From Gemmatimonadota bacterium (lineage in GTDB: Bacteria; Gemmatimonadota; Gemmatimonadetes; Longimicrobiales; Gaopeijiaceae), in NCBI GenBank assembly GCA_021295815.1, contig JAGWBQ010000007.1:224247-288246 (forward strand): DNA of 64,000 nucleotides. The letters are read 5' to 3'. Position numbers and translations under genes: made by a program. Positions 34,794 to 45,446 of the stretch are shown here, in pieces (positions within the stretch are counted from its first letter, which is position 1; every line of letters begins with the position of its first letter). The notes beneath the pieces are model-generated. The model had not been told where the DNA came from. It made no database searches and saw only the letters and a program-made list of their open reading frames with translations.

Positions 34794-36200
34794 ATGTACG
34801 ACCTTCCGCTCTATGCCGAGCTCCTCTATCTGCTCTCGGCCACCCTCTTCCTCTTCGGGCTCAGGCGTCTCCAGTCGCCGGCGACGGCCAGAAGCGGCAA
34901 CGGACTCGCCGCTCTGGCCATGTTCCTCGCCATCGTCGTCACCATGGTCAGCCGGGACGTCCTGTCGTGGACGTGGATAGCGGTGGGCATCGCGGCCGGT
35001 GGCGCGCTCGGCGCCTTCTTCGCGCGCTCGGTCGCGCTCACCTCGATGCCGCAGCTCGTCGGTGCCTTCAACGGCTTCGGAGGCGCGGCTTCCGCGCTAG
35101 TGGCGGTGGCGGAGTTTCTCAGGCAGTCGGAAACGGGATCGGTGGGCGCGGAAACCGCAGGCGTCACGATGCTGTTGGGAACCCTGATCGGCGGCGTCAC
35201 CTTCTCGGGATCGTTCATCGCATTTTCCAAGCTGCAAGGGCTGATGACCGGAAATCCGATCACCTTCCCCGGTCAGAACGTCGTCAACGCGGCCCTGTTC
35301 GTTCTGGTGATCACCGCCGCCGCGGGGGCTCTGGGCCTCTATTCCATCGCGGCTCTCGATCCCTTGGCCGTCTTCTGGATCTTCTGCGGCCTCGCGCTCG
35401 CACTCGGCATCCTTCTCGTGATCCCGATCGGCGGCGCGGACATGCCGGTGGTCATCTCGCTGCTGAACTCCTACTCCGGTCTGGCGGCGAGCGCGGCCGG
35501 ATTCGTGATCGGCAACATGGTGCTCATCATTTCGGGAGCGCTGGTCGGGGCCTCCGGTCTCATCCTCACCCAGCTCATGTGCAAAGGGATGAACCGCTCG
35601 CTCGCCAACGTCGCCTTCGGGGCCTTCGGGGGAAGCGCGGGCGTTGACCGGTCACAGATCGGCAAGCGTCCGGTGCGTTCGACGGATGCCGCCTCGGTGG
35701 CGGCCGAAATCGGCTACGTGAACTCGGTGGTGGTGGTGCCGGGATATGGACTCGCCGTGGCCCAGGCGCAGCACGAACTGCGGAAGATCGGCGACATGCT
35801 CGCGGATCGCGGCGTCGACGTTCGCTACGCCATCCACCCGGTCGCGGGGCGTATGCCGGGTCATATGAACGTCCTGCTGGCGGAGGCTGACGTGAGCTAC
35901 GATCAGCTCTTCGACCTGGACGAGATCAACGACGACTTCTCTTCCACCGACGCCGTGCTCGTGGTCGGGGCGAACGACGTCGTCAACCCGGCGGCGCACG
36001 ATCCCGGCTCGATTATTGCGGGCATGCCCATCCTGGATGTGGACCGAGCGAATCGCGTCATTGTGATGAAGCGGTCGCTCTCACCCGGATTTGCCGGAAT
36101 CGACAACGAGCTCTTCTATATGGAGAACACCCTCATGTTCTTCGGCGACGCCAAGGAACAGATGGCGGAGCTCGTGAAGGAGGTCCGCGAACTCGCCTGA
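34794..36200 (+). CDS. pntB: NAD(P) transhydrogenase subunit beta (PntB)
   Basis: 468 aa. The first 270 or so residues hold about nine membrane helices (domain II). The rest is the NADP(H)-binding domain III with GYGLAVAQAQHELRKIGDML, HPVAGRMPGHMNVLLAEA, VVGANDVVNPAA and the terminal RSLSPGFAGIDNELFY. Gap of 4 bp to pntAB. The three genes form a complete transhydrogenase operon. Confidence 0.97.
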   Translation: MYDLPLYAELLYLLSATLFLFGLRRLQSPATARSGNGLAALAMFLAIVVTMVSRDVLSWTWIAVGIAAGGALGAFFARSVALTSMPQLVGAFNGFGGAASALVAVAEFLRQSETGSVGAETAGVTMLLGTLIGGVTFSGSFIAFSKLQGLMTGNPITFPGQNVVNAALFVLVITAAAGALGLYSIAALDPLAVFWIFCGLALALGILLVIPIGGADMPVVISLLNSYSGLAASAAGFVIGNMVLIISGALVGASGLILTQLMCKGMNRSLANVAFGAFGGSAGVDRSQIGKRPVRSTDAASVAAEIGYVNSVVVVPGYGLAVAQAQHELRKIGDMLADRGVDVRYAIHPVAGRMPGHMNVLLAEADVSYDQLFDLDEINDDFSSTDAVLVVGANDVVNPAAHDPGSIIAGMPILDVDRANRVIVMKRSLSPGFAGIDNELFYMENTLMFFGDAKEQMAELVKEVRELA

Positions 36201-36275
36201 TCCTCGGCGACCCCTGACGAGGCGAAACGACGCGAGTCGACCCGGGAATACGGCCCGGACGACGCTGGAGGAGCG

Positions 36276-37631
<1,356 letters not shown>

Positions 37632-37644
37632 CTGCCTGGACCAG

Positions 37645-37684
37645 GCCACCGACGGCGGCACGCCGCCGCATCCGCGCCGGACGC
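37645..37684 (+). repeat. Dispersed GC-rich repeat, family 2 copy 2
   Basis: Second copy of the element at 10765-10803. Contains GGCGGC-A-CGCCGCC-like inverted symmetry. It lies between the convergent ends of the response regulator and ABC permease genes and may act as a hairpin at transcript ends. Confidence 0.45.
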
Positions 37685-37717
37685 TGCGCTCGAGGGCGCT
37701 CCACGGGCGCGGGTCGG

Positions 37718-38961
37718 CTACACCCGGACGGCGAGTCCGTCGTGGAGCGCTGTGCGGTAGGCCTTGAGCGCAGGCACGAAACCCATCAGAAAACCCGCCG
37801 CCACCACCGCGCCCAGAAAGATCCACTCGACGGTCCCCGGCGGACGGATCGGGATGAACATGCCTGTCCGAGCTTCGATGATCGGTTGACCGACGGCGAG
37901 TACGGCGTACACCAATCCGAGGCCGGCCGCAGCGACTCTATCACCAGCAGGGTGACGATCCGCCCCGGTCCGGCCCCGACCGCGCGCAGGATCGCCATCT
38001 CGCGGCGACGCTCGTTCAACGAAGTGTACAGCGAGACCAGCATGCCCAGCAGCCCCACCAGCACCACGAAAATCGAAACCAGACGCAGCCCGGTCTGGAG
38101 ATAGCCGAGCCCCCTCCACATCTCGTTCAGGACGACCCCGGGAATCACCGCCATCATCGGTTCCTCCTCGTAGGCGCCGATGTCGCGCTGGAGCCTGAGC
38201 ACGTCCCTGCGATTGGTGGCGCCCACGAAGAACGCGGTCACCTGAGTGACTTCGATCTCCGGCATGGCCAAGATCTCCTCCGGGCTCCTCGCCTCGCCCG
38301 GCATGGGCGGCGCACCCTGTTCCCATCCGTAGTGGATGGCCTCCAGCCCCTCCATGGTCACGTAGACGGCGCGGTCCACGGGGGTGAAGGTTTTTTCGAG
38401 GATGCCGACGACGGTGAACGGCATCTGATCGTGGTTGATGAACCCTATCTCGCCGATGCCGTGCGTGACCGCCACCTGGTCGCCGAGCCCGTATCCGAGT
38501 TCGGCGGCCACGTCCGAACCGAGAGTGACGTCGAACACCTCCGAGCCAGCTCTTCCCTGGACCACCACGATGCTCTGCCCTCCGCGATAGCTGTAGCGGC
38601 GGTAGAAGTTCTCGTCGGTGCCGATTACCCGGAAGCCGCGGTGGCTGTCGCCGAGCCCGTAGGGGATGGTCCACTCGATCGCGGGGTGCTCCGACCAGTA
38701 TCGGTAGGTGTCCCAGGAAAGATTGGCCGTGGGCGAACCCATCCCGAAGACCGAGTAGAGCAGGAGCTGGGTGGTTCCGCCCTTGGGACCCACGATGAGA
38801 TCGGTCTGGCTGATCGTGTTGGAGAAGCTTTCGCGCACTCCCACGCGGACGTTCTCGACCCCTATCAGGAGCGCCACGCTCAGGGCTATCGACCCCACCG
38901 TCAGCGAGGTGCTGAAGGCCCGGTTGCGGAGCGACTTGAGGGCGAGATCGAGCGAGAGCAT
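37718..38961 (-). pseudogene. ABC transporter permease (FtsX/MacB type), frameshifted
   Basis: From ATG 38961 the protein reads as a FtsX-like permease: first helix (TSLTVGSIALSVALLIGVENV), MacB-like periplasmic domain, then two helices (FVVLVGLLGMLVSLYTSL and GRIVTLLVIESL). Near 37925-37940 the conserved reading moves to another phase, continuing AAGLGLVYAVLAVGQPII and ending with the last helix FLGAVVAAGFLMGFVPALKAY and LAVRV before TAG at 37718-37720. Adding one base restores a 414-residue protein of normal length. This is either a real one-base deletion or a sequence error. It partners the ATPase at 38961-39641, with 1-nt overlap (TGATG). Confidence 0.85.
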
Positions 38962-39641
38962 CAGGACGCCGCGCCGTTGATTTCGGAGAGGGAGATGCGT
39001 TCGCCGAACATCTTCTCCAGCGTGCGGTCGTGGCTGACGAAGACGAGAGTGGACCCGGCGCGCTCGCACTCGGCGAAGAGGAGCTTCAGGAACGCCTCTC
39101 GGCGGTCGAAGTCGAGCGAGGAGGTGGGTTCGTCGGCTATGACGAGCTCCGGCGATCCGATCAACGCCCTGCAGGCGGCCACCCGCTGCTGCTGGCCGAC
39201 CGAAAGATCGGTGACCCGCTTCTTCAGAAGATCGCCGATCTGGAGCTGTTCCGCGAGTCGGGTGGCGGTCTCACGGACCCCTGCGTCGAGACGGATCCTG
39301 CGAGCGGGATTCATGCGCGCGGGTAGCGCGATGTTGTCGACCACCGATAGATAGGGTATCAGGTTGAACAGTTGGAAAACGTATCCCACGTGCTCGGCCC
39401 TGAACTCGTCGCGCTTCGAACTCGAAAACGAACCGAGATCCCTTCCAAGCACCTCGACACGACCCTCCTGGGGAACCAGGACGCCGGCCAGAACGCCGAG
39501 CAAGGTGGTCTTGCCGCTGCCGCTCGGACCGTAGAGAAACGCCCTGCTCCCCTTGGCGAGAGCGAGCCGGCGGATGTCGAGCACCCACGGACCGCGCCCG
39601 TAGCGGAAACGCAGGCCTGCGAGGTCGATCGCGTGTTTCAT
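38961..39641 (-). CDS. ABC transporter ATP-binding protein (LolD/MacB type)
   Basis: 226 aa. Walker A GPSGSGKTT, Q-loop in VGYVFQLFNLIPYLSV, signature LSVGQQQR and Walker B LVIADEPTSSLD followed by the switch His (FVSHDR). Its class (LolD/MacB/FtsE-like) works with FtsX-type permeases such as the one encoded next. Upstream lies a DUF3299 gene (36 bp gap). Confidence 0.93.
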   Translation of the reverse strand: MKHAIDLAGLRFRYGRGPWVLDIRRLALAKGSRAFLYGPSGSGKTTLLGVLAGVLVPQEGRVEVLGRDLGSFSSSKRDEFRAEHVGYVFQLFNLIPYLSVVDNIALPARMNPARRIRLDAGVRETATRLAEQLQIGDLLKKRVTDLSVGQQQRVAACRALIGSPELVIADEPTSSLDFDRREAFLKLLFAECERAGSTLVFVSHDRTLEKMFGERISLSEINGAAS

Positions 39642-39677
39642 CCGCTCGAGGTGTTCGGAAACCGGGAGCCCGGACCG

Positions 39678-40175
39678 CTAGTTCAGGTAAGGATAGACGC
39701 GGTGGCCCGAAATCGAGAAACCCACGTCGCCGTAGACGCTCTCCGTCATCTCGATCGAGAGCACGCCCTCGACCCAGACCGGATTCCATCCGTCCATTTT
39801 CGCGCGCTTGCCTTCGTCCATCTCGATGTAGACGAGCTGGTTGGGAGGGGGCGGCGGAACGTGGATGCAGGCGCCTACGTAGGGCACGAGCAGGAACTCG
39901 GTGGCCGACGAAGCGAAGTCTTCGAGCGGCACCGTGAAACCCGGCACCTTGACCAGCTTCCCGTCGAGGGCCGCGAGCTCCTCGCTCTTCTCGCCCGTGC
40001 GGTAGTTGAGCTCGGCCAGGAGGAGCCAGGTGACCTCGGCGGTATCGGCGACCGCCGCATCGTCCGGATCGGCGACCGCCAGGCCGACGCCGGCGACGGG
40101 AGGGTTGCCGCCGCCGAGGATAGCGACCGTCGCGAGAAGGGTGACGGATCCGTGAAGCTGGCTTCGATAGATCAT
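39678..40175 (-). CDS. DUF3299 periplasmic protein
   Basis: 165 aa from ATG 40175. A signal-like N-terminus (LHGSVTLLATVAILGG) is followed by the DUF3299 core: LDGKLVKVPGFTVPLE, FLLVPYVGACIHVPPPPPNQ and VWVEGVLSI. The conserved Cys-His in GACIHVP may bind metal. DUF3299 with a MacB-type ABC pair recalls a zinc-uptake cluster (Zrg) that I remember from Vibrio; its DUF2796 component is not seen here, so zinc transport is only a suggestion. Confidence 0.8.
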   Translation of the reverse strand: MIYRSQLHGSVTLLATVAILGGGNPPVAGVGLAVADPDDAAVADTAEVTWLLLAELNYRTGEKSEELAALDGKLVKVPGFTVPLEDFASSATEFLLVPYVGACIHVPPPPPNQLVYIEMDEGKRAKMDGWNPVWVEGVLSIEMTESVYGDVGFSISGHRVYPYLN

Positions 40176-40213
40176 CTTAAGGATGGCGTGGTTGGAGGTT
40201 CTTTCCAGGAGGT

Positions 40214-41830
40214 TCAACTGCCGTCGCGGTCGGAGATCTGACGCTCGAGCGTCGGGTAGGTTATACCCAACTGTTCGAGATAGGTCGCGAAACGGGTCTC
40301 GTCGTAGTAGTACTGCTTGAGGAGCGGACGGTAGGCGTCCATGATCTCCTTGTTGAGGTGGGTGGGCGGCGGATCGTCGGGTCCGATGAAGGGAACGTAT
40401 TCCATCCCGACCGACTGTTCCTCGCGGAAGTAGGTCCAGGCCTGGTCGACGAGCTCGGGCTGGGCGAAGAGCTGGAGGGCGGTGCGGGCCATGACCCGGG
40501 CGCCGGCCACCGCTCCCTTGTGCGCTATCGGTGTGGCCATCGCCATCGCGCTCGACCAGTGGTGGCCGGGCAGCCCCGGCACGTTCGACGGAAAGCGCAG
40601 GGTGATGGTCGGGACGTTCCACGAGATGTCGCCGATGTCGTCGGATCCGCCGCTCCTTCGCGGTCCGGGCGTGCCCAGCGGCGAGAGGGAGCTCGGCATC
40701 CCCGACGGCACGCTTCCCACCGACTGCTGGACCGCGCTCGCGAAGGCGTGGTCGTCCTCGGTCCACTCGGGCAGCCCGACATCCTCGATGTGCTTGTGCA
40801 TGGTCTCGGCCACCACCTTGTTGAAGTGCCGGGGCCATGCCGCTCCCAGCACGCGGTAGGACATCTCGGTGTCGGTCATCAGGGCCGCGCCCTCGGCGAT
40901 GCGGATCGCGGTCTCGAAGTTGCGCTTTATGTCCTCGTAGTCCATCTCGCGGATGAAGTACCAGACCGAGGCGCGCGACGGCACCACGTTGGGCTGGTCG
41001 CCGCCGTCGTTGATCACGTAGTGCGAGCGCTGATCGGGCCGGAGGTGCTCGCGGCGGAAGTTCCAGGCCACGTTCATGAGCTCGACGGCGTCCAGCGCGC
41101 TCCGACCCCGCCAGGGGGCCCCCGCGCCGTGGGCCGCTTCACCCTCGAAGGAGAATTCCACCGAGACGAGCCCGGTGCCGCCGCCCTGGCCCCAGCTCAC
41201 CGAGAGGTTGCTGCTCACGTGGGTGAAGAGGGTGACGTCGATGTCTTCCAGGTAGCCGTCGCGCACGTACCAGGCCTTCGAGCCGAGCTGCTCCTCGGCG
41301 ACCCCGGGCCAGAGAACGAGGGTGCCCTGGATTCCTTCGGCCTCCATCACGTCCTTGAGCGCGAGCGCGGCAACGACGTTCACCGCCTGGCCGGAGTTAT
41401 GGCCTTCGCCGTGCCCCGGAGCGCCCGGAACCAGCGGGTCGTGATAGGCCACGCCCGGCTTCTGGTTGGCTTTCGGGATGCCGTCGATGTCGGAACCGAA
41501 CGAGATCACCGGGCTGCCGCTCCCCCAGCGCGCGAACCAGGCCGTCGGGATGTTAGCGGCTCCGCGGTCGATGGTGAAACCGTTTTCCTCGAGGATGCCG
41601 GTGATGTAGGCCGAGGTCTCGATCTCCTGCTGACCGAGCTCGGAAAAGGAGAAGATCTTGTCGACCATGACCTGGGCGAGCTTGGCGCGCTCGAGCACGC
41701 CTGCCTCCACCCTTTCCACGAGGGGGGCGAGCTCTTCGTCGCTGAGACTCTGAGCGGGCAGGGCAAAGGGTGCGGAAGCCGTCGCGGCGAGGAGCGCGAC
41801 GAGCGCTGCGGAGGTTGATCGGCTGGGCAT
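40214..41830 (-). CDS. Secreted M20 family amidohydrolase (AbgB-like)
   Basis: 538 aa from ATG 41830, selected for its signal peptide (ALVALLAATASAPFALPAQS). M20/AbgB features: FSFSELGQQEIETSAYI, a SDIDGIPKANQKPG loop, HGEGHNSGQAVNVVAAL with metal His, GVAEEQLGSKAW with catalytic Glu, the dimerisation domain, and FPSNVPGLPGHHWSSAMAM near the end. AbgB cleaves p-aminobenzoyl-glutamate; secreted relatives may act on other N-acyl amino acids. It is the first gene of the minus-strand unit with DUF3299 and the ABC pair (38-bp gap). Confidence 0.88.
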   Translation of the reverse strand: MPSRSTSAALVALLAATASAPFALPAQSLSDEELAPLVERVEAGVLERAKLAQVMVDKIFSFSELGQQEIETSAYITGILEENGFTIDRGAANIPTAWFARWGSGSPVISFGSDIDGIPKANQKPGVAYHDPLVPGAPGHGEGHNSGQAVNVVAALALKDVMEAEGIQGTLVLWPGVAEEQLGSKAWYVRDGYLEDIDVTLFTHVSSNLSVSWGQGGGTGLVSVEFSFEGEAAHGAGAPWRGRSALDAVELMNVAWNFRREHLRPDQRSHYVINDGGDQPNVVPSRASVWYFIREMDYEDIKRNFETAIRIAEGAALMTDTEMSYRVLGAAWPRHFNKVVAETMHKHIEDVGLPEWTEDDHAFASAVQQSVGSVPSGMPSSLSPLGTPGPRRSGGSDDIGDISWNVPTITLRFPSNVPGLPGHHWSSAMAMATPIAHKGAVAGARVMARTALQLFAQPELVDQAWTYFREEQSVGMEYVPFIGPDDPPPTHLNKEIMDAYRPLLKQYYYDETRFATYLEQLGITYPTLERQISDRDGS

Positions 41831-42015
41831 GGAGTGCGCGGGTTTCAGGGAACTTGGGGTCGAAGTGTATAATAAGGGCGGTGACGGGCGCGGGGAAGTG
41901 GGAGGGCGTGAGTGGCCGCCTCCCGACACGGCCTTGCGATCTCGAGATTACAGGCTCGTACGACGGAGAAGAGAAGCCGGATGTCCCGACGGTCCGGACC
42001 TCACAGCCACCGCTA

Positions 42016-42044
42016 TTGACCCCATCCGCGCTCTCCGATAGATT
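42016..42044 (+). promoter_or_regulatory. Sigma-70-type promoter of the rplM operon
   Basis: TTGACC (42016-42021), 17-nt spacer, TAGATT (42039-42044), about 68 nt before rplM. A second AT-rich element, TATAAT (41868-41873), lies in the same gap but has no clear -35 on either strand. Confidence 0.65.
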
Positions 42045-42111
42045 TGCAGGCTGTCCATTTACCGAACATGCGATGCCGCAGCCTCACGAGGCCGCGCGGC
42101 GAGGCCGATAA

Positions 42112-42543
42112 ATGAAGACCTACACCCCCAAAGCTTCCGAAATAGACCGGCGCTGGTGGCTGGTGGACGCGGAAGGCGAGCCCCTCGGCCGCCTGGCGAC
42201 CCGCATCGCGACGGTGCTCCGCGGCAAGCACAAGCCCAGCTACACGCCGCACCTAGACGTCGGCGACCACGTCGTGGTGGTGAACGCCGAAAGGGTGACG
42301 CTTACCGGACGAAAGGCGGAGCAGAAGACCTACTTCCGTCACTCGGGCTACATGGGGAGCGAGCGGCACATTCCCTTCCGCACCATGATCGCCCGTCACC
42401 CCGAGAGGGTGATCCAGCTCGCGGTCAAGGGGATGCTGCCCAAGAACGCCCTCGGGCGCACCATGCGAAAGAAGCTCAAGGTATACTCAGGGCCCGAACA
42501 CCCCCACCGGAGCCAGAGCCCGGAACCCATGGAGATCAAGTAG
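42112..42543 (+). CDS. rplM: 50S ribosomal protein L13
   Basis: 143 aa, normal length. Typical features include [38 protein letters not shown], the YFRHSGYMG loop and [13 protein letters not shown] near the end. First gene of the rplM-rpsI pair, which are transcribed together in most bacteria; the stop codon shares its last base with the rpsI start. Confidence 0.98.
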   Translation: MKTYTPKASEIDRRWWLVDAEGEPLGRLATRIATVLRGKHKPSYTPHLDVGDHVVVVNAERVTLTGRKAEQKTYFRHSGYMGSERHIPFRTMIARHPERVIQLAVKGMLPKNALGRTMRKKLKVYSGPEHPHRSQSPEPMEIK

Positions 42544-42971
42544 TGGTAACGAGCGTGTTGTCGAGTCTCGGTGACGACGCCACCGAAGACCGGATTCAGA
42601 CCGTCGGGCGCAGAAAGACCTCGGTGGCCCGCGTCCTGCTCCGGCCCGGTAACGGCGCCTGGAGCGTGAACGGCAGATCGCTCGCGGAATACTTCCCGCG
42701 CGAAACCCACCGGCTCCGCATCGAGGAGCCCTTCCAGGTGACCGAGACCGAGGGCCGTTTCGACGTTCGGGTCCGGGTCTCTGGAGGCGGGGTCACGGGT
42801 CAGTCCGACGCTGTACGTCTGGGGCTCGCCCGCGCTCTGGTCTCTCACGACGAGGAGCTCAGACCGAGCCTGCGCCAGAACGGAATGCTGACCCGCGATC
42901 CGCGCAAGGTCGAGCGCAAGAAGCCCGGCCGCCCGAAGGCGCGCAAGCGCTTCCAGTTCTCGAAGAGATAG
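42543..42971 (+). CDS. rpsI: 30S ribosomal protein S9
   Basis: 142 aa from GTG 42543, which overlaps the rplM TAG by one base. An N-terminal stretch of about 15 residues precedes the conserved core: TVGRRKTSVARVLL, GGGVTGQSDAVRLGLARAL and the C-terminal KKPGRPKARKRFQFSKR tail that reaches the P-site tRNA. The GTG start is inferred from the coupling and from the lack of another start closer to the core. Confidence 0.96.
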   Translation: MVTSVLSSLGDDATEDRIQTVGRRKTSVARVLLRPGNGAWSVNGRSLAEYFPRETHRLRIEEPFQVTETEGRFDVRVRVSGGGVTGQSDAVRLGLARALVSHDEELRPSLRQNGMLTRDPRKVERKKPGRPKARKRFQFSKR

Positions 42972-43050
42972 GAAGCCGAACCCCGGGCTCGTCCTCGCGG
43001 CGACGCCCATATTTTGACCGGGGCGTATATCGGCCCCACGGAGGGAAGAG

Positions 43051-43983
43051 ATGTCCCAGGTAGGACTAAAGGAGATGCTCGAGGCCGGAGTGCATTTCGG
43101 GCACCAGCGCAGAAGATGGAATCCCAAGATGAAGCCGTTCATCTTCGGAGAACGGAACGGCATCCACATCATCGACCTGCGCAAGACTCTCACCCGTCTG
43201 GAGGAGGCGTGCCGGGCCGTTCGCGAAGTCGTCCTTCAGGGTGAGCGCATTCTCTTCGTCTGCACCAAGCGGCAATTGCGCCAGAACATCGAGGTCGAGG
43301 CGAAGCGCTCCGGCTCGTTCTACGTCACCGAGCGCTGGCTCGGCGGCATGCTCACCAATTTCCGCACCATCAGCCTTCAGATTCGCAGGCTCGCCGAGCT
43401 CGAACGGGGTCAGGCCGAGAACCGCTACGAGTTCTACACGAAGAAGGAACGGCTGATGCTCGACCGCGAACGCGTCAAGCTGGAGAAGCACCTGGCCGGC
43501 GTGAAGGAGATGGGTCGCCTGCCAGGTGCGCTCTTCGTGGTGGACGCGCAGCGCGAGATGATCGCCGTCACCGAGGCGCGCAAGCTGGGCATCCCGATCA
43601 TCGCGATCACCGACACCAACGCCGATCCCGGGCTCGTGGACTACCCCATTCCCGGCAACGACGACGCCATCCGTTCGGTAGGCCTTCTGGCCGGTCGGAT
43701 CGCGGACGAGGTCGAGAAGGCCATGAGCGAGGTCCCGGCCGAGAAGAGGAAGGCCGATCGCCACGCGGCGACCACCTATTCCACCGAGACCGGAGAGCGC
43801 AAGGAGCGCGACGGTCCCCAACCGAGGCGGCGTCGGCGTCGGCGGCCCAAGCCCGGTCTGCTCGGACAGCGCGGCGGTGGACCGAAGACTGGCGGGAGGG
43901 GTGGAGCGGAAGCCCCGGCGGCCGGCGGCCGGGGACGGAACGCGAAGAAGACCGATCCAAAGGGTTCGACGACCAAGGGCTGA
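43051..43983 (+). CDS. rpsB: 30S ribosomal protein S2 with basic C-terminal extension
   Basis: 310 aa. Residues 1-235 are ordinary S2 ([57 protein letters not shown]). A further 70 residues or so are extra: low-complexity, Arg/Lys/Gly-rich, with [11 protein letters not shown] and [17 protein letters not shown]2 is usually 225-260 aa. Shine-Dalgarno GGAGGG lies 5 nt before ATG 43051. tsf follows 12 bp later, the standard rpsB-tsf pair. Confidence 0.97.
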   Translation: MSQVGLKEMLEAGVHFGHQRRRWNPKMKPFIFGERNGIHIIDLRKTLTRLEEACRAVREVVLQGERILFVCTKRQLRQNIEVEAKRSGSFYVTERWLGGMLTNFRTISLQIRRLAELERGQAENRYEFYTKKERLMLDRERVKLEKHLAGVKEMGRLPGALFVVDAQREMIAVTEARKLGIPIIAITDTNADPGLVDYPIPGNDDAIRSVGLLAGRIADEVEKAMSEVPAEKRKADRHAATTYSTETGERKERDGPQPRRRRRRRPKPGLLGQRGGGPKTGGRGGAEAPAAGGRGRNAKKTDPKGSTTKG

Positions 43984-43995
43984 GGAGGCCTTGAA

Positions 43996-44592
43996 ATGAT
44001 CTCTGCCAAAGAGGTGAAGCGTCTGCGGGACGCCACCGGAACCGGCATGATGGACTGCAAGCGCGCCCTGACCGAGACCGAGGGGGACTTCGAGAGGGCC
44101 GTGGACCTGCTCCGGGCGAAGGGCGCGGCCAAGGTCGCCAAGCGGGCGGACAAGGCCGCTGACGAGGGAACCGTCGGGAGCTACGTCCACTTCGACAATC
44201 GCACGGCGGTCATCGTCGAGGTCAACTGCGAGACCGATTTCGTGGCCAACACCGACGACTTCAGGAGCCTTGCGAAGGATATCGCCCTGCACATCGCCTC
44301 GATGGCGCCGCTCGCGATTTCCGCCGACGACATTCCCTCCGAGGTGGTCGAACGGGAGCGGGCGGTGAACGAAGAACGTGTCCGCAAGGAAGGCAAGCCG
44401 GAGAAGATCGCTCCGAGGATCGTGGAGGGCAGGCTCCGGAAGTTCTTCGAGGAGAACACCTTGCTGGCCCAGCCTTTCGTCAAGGACCCCGACCGGACCA
44501 TCGGGGATCTAATCCGGGATACCTCGGCGAAGATCGGCGAGAAGATCACCGTTGCGCGTTTCGCGCGCATCAAGGTAGGCGAGAGGAGCTGA
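43996..44592 (+). CDS. tsf: Elongation factor Ts
   Basis: 198 aa, nucleotide exchange factor for EF-Tu. The N-terminal signature KEVKRLRDATGTGMMDCKRAL and the core SYVHFDNRTAVIVEVNCETDFVA are clear. The protein is the short form, with a reduced core of about 200 residues as in Thermus, in place of the 280-residue E. coli type. Good Shine-Dalgarno (GAGGAGG) upstream. Confidence 0.97.
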   Translation: MISAKEVKRLRDATGTGMMDCKRALTETEGDFERAVDLLRAKGAAKVAKRADKAADEGTVGSYVHFDNRTAVIVEVNCETDFVANTDDFRSLAKDIALHIASMAPLAISADDIPSEVVERERAVNEERVRKEGKPEKIAPRIVEGRLRKFFEENTLLAQPFVKDPDRTIGDLIRDTSAKIGEKITVARFARIKVGERS

Positions 44593-44599
44593 AGCCGGG

Positions 44600-45334
44600 G
44601 TGAATCGCCGGTCCGCCGAAACGCCCGCACCTCGATACGGTCGGATCCTCGTCAAGCTGTCGGGCGAGGCGTTGGCGGGCGAAGGCGGCTTCGGTATCGA
44701 TCCGGAAACGGTGTCGAACCTCGTCCGCGAGATCAGGGAGATCCACTCGCTCGGGGCTTCTCTCTCGGTGGTCATCGGCGGAGGCAACATCGTTCGCGGC
44801 GCGGTCGCGTCCCAGAAGGGGATGGACCGGGTGCAGGCCGACTACATGGGCATGCTCGCCACCGTGATCAACGCGCTGGCTCTGCAGGATCTTCTGGAGC
44901 GCGAGGGCGTGGAAACCCGCGTCATGACCGCGATCCGCATGGAGGAGGTCGCCGAGCCGTACATCCGGCGCCGAGCCCTGCGCCACATGGAGAAGGGAAG
45001 GGTGGTGATCTTCGCCGCCGGTACGGGCAATCCCTACTTCTCCACCGACACCGCAGCGGCGCTCCGGGCGATAGAGATGGAGTCCGACGTCATCATCAAG
45101 GCCACCAAGGTGCCCGGCATCTTCAGTGACGACCCGGTCAAGAACCCGGATGCCGAGTTCATCCCGGCGATCAGCTTTCGGGAGGTGTTCACCCGCGGAC
45201 TGGGAGTCATGGACGCCGCCGCGATCGCCCTTTCCCAGGAGAACGACCTGCCCGTGATCGTGCTCAGCATGGAGGTGCCGGGGGCGATGGCCGCCGCCGT
45301 GCGAGGCGAACGGGTCGGAAGTCTGATGTCGTGA
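44600..45334 (+). CDS. pyrH: UMP kinase
   Basis: 244 aa from GTG 44600. Amino-acid-kinase fold that phosphorylates UMP in pyrimidine nucleotide synthesis. Motifs: RILVKLSGEALAG, VVIGGGNIVRG, DYMGMLATVINALALQD, FAAGTGNPYFSTDTAAALRA and KATKVPGIFSDDP. Located between tsf and frr as in many bacteria. Confidence 0.97.
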   Translation: MNRRSAETPAPRYGRILVKLSGEALAGEGGFGIDPETVSNLVREIREIHSLGASLSVVIGGGNIVRGAVASQKGMDRVQADYMGMLATVINALALQDLLEREGVETRVMTAIRMEEVAEPYIRRRALRHMEKGRVVIFAAGTGNPYFSTDTAAALRAIEMESDVIIKATKVPGIFSDDPVKNPDAEFIPAISFREVFTRGLGVMDAAAIALSQENDLPVIVLSMEVPGAMAAAVRGERVGSLMS

Positions 45335-45446
45335 CGAAGCCTCGGCTGCCCCCGCTCTTCCGCAGGAGCCTTCGGGTCCCTTGTGGAGTAAGAGGAAACG
45401 AGCGCATGGCTGGGCGAGGAGACGGCGCGACCACGGAGAAGCTGCG

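Noticed and set aside
41868..41873. Perfect TATAAT in the 41831-42111 gap
   Set aside because: No -35 at a suitable distance on the plus strand, and the complement (TATTAT) has none either. The promoter at 42016-42044 explains rplM better, so I left it unassigned.
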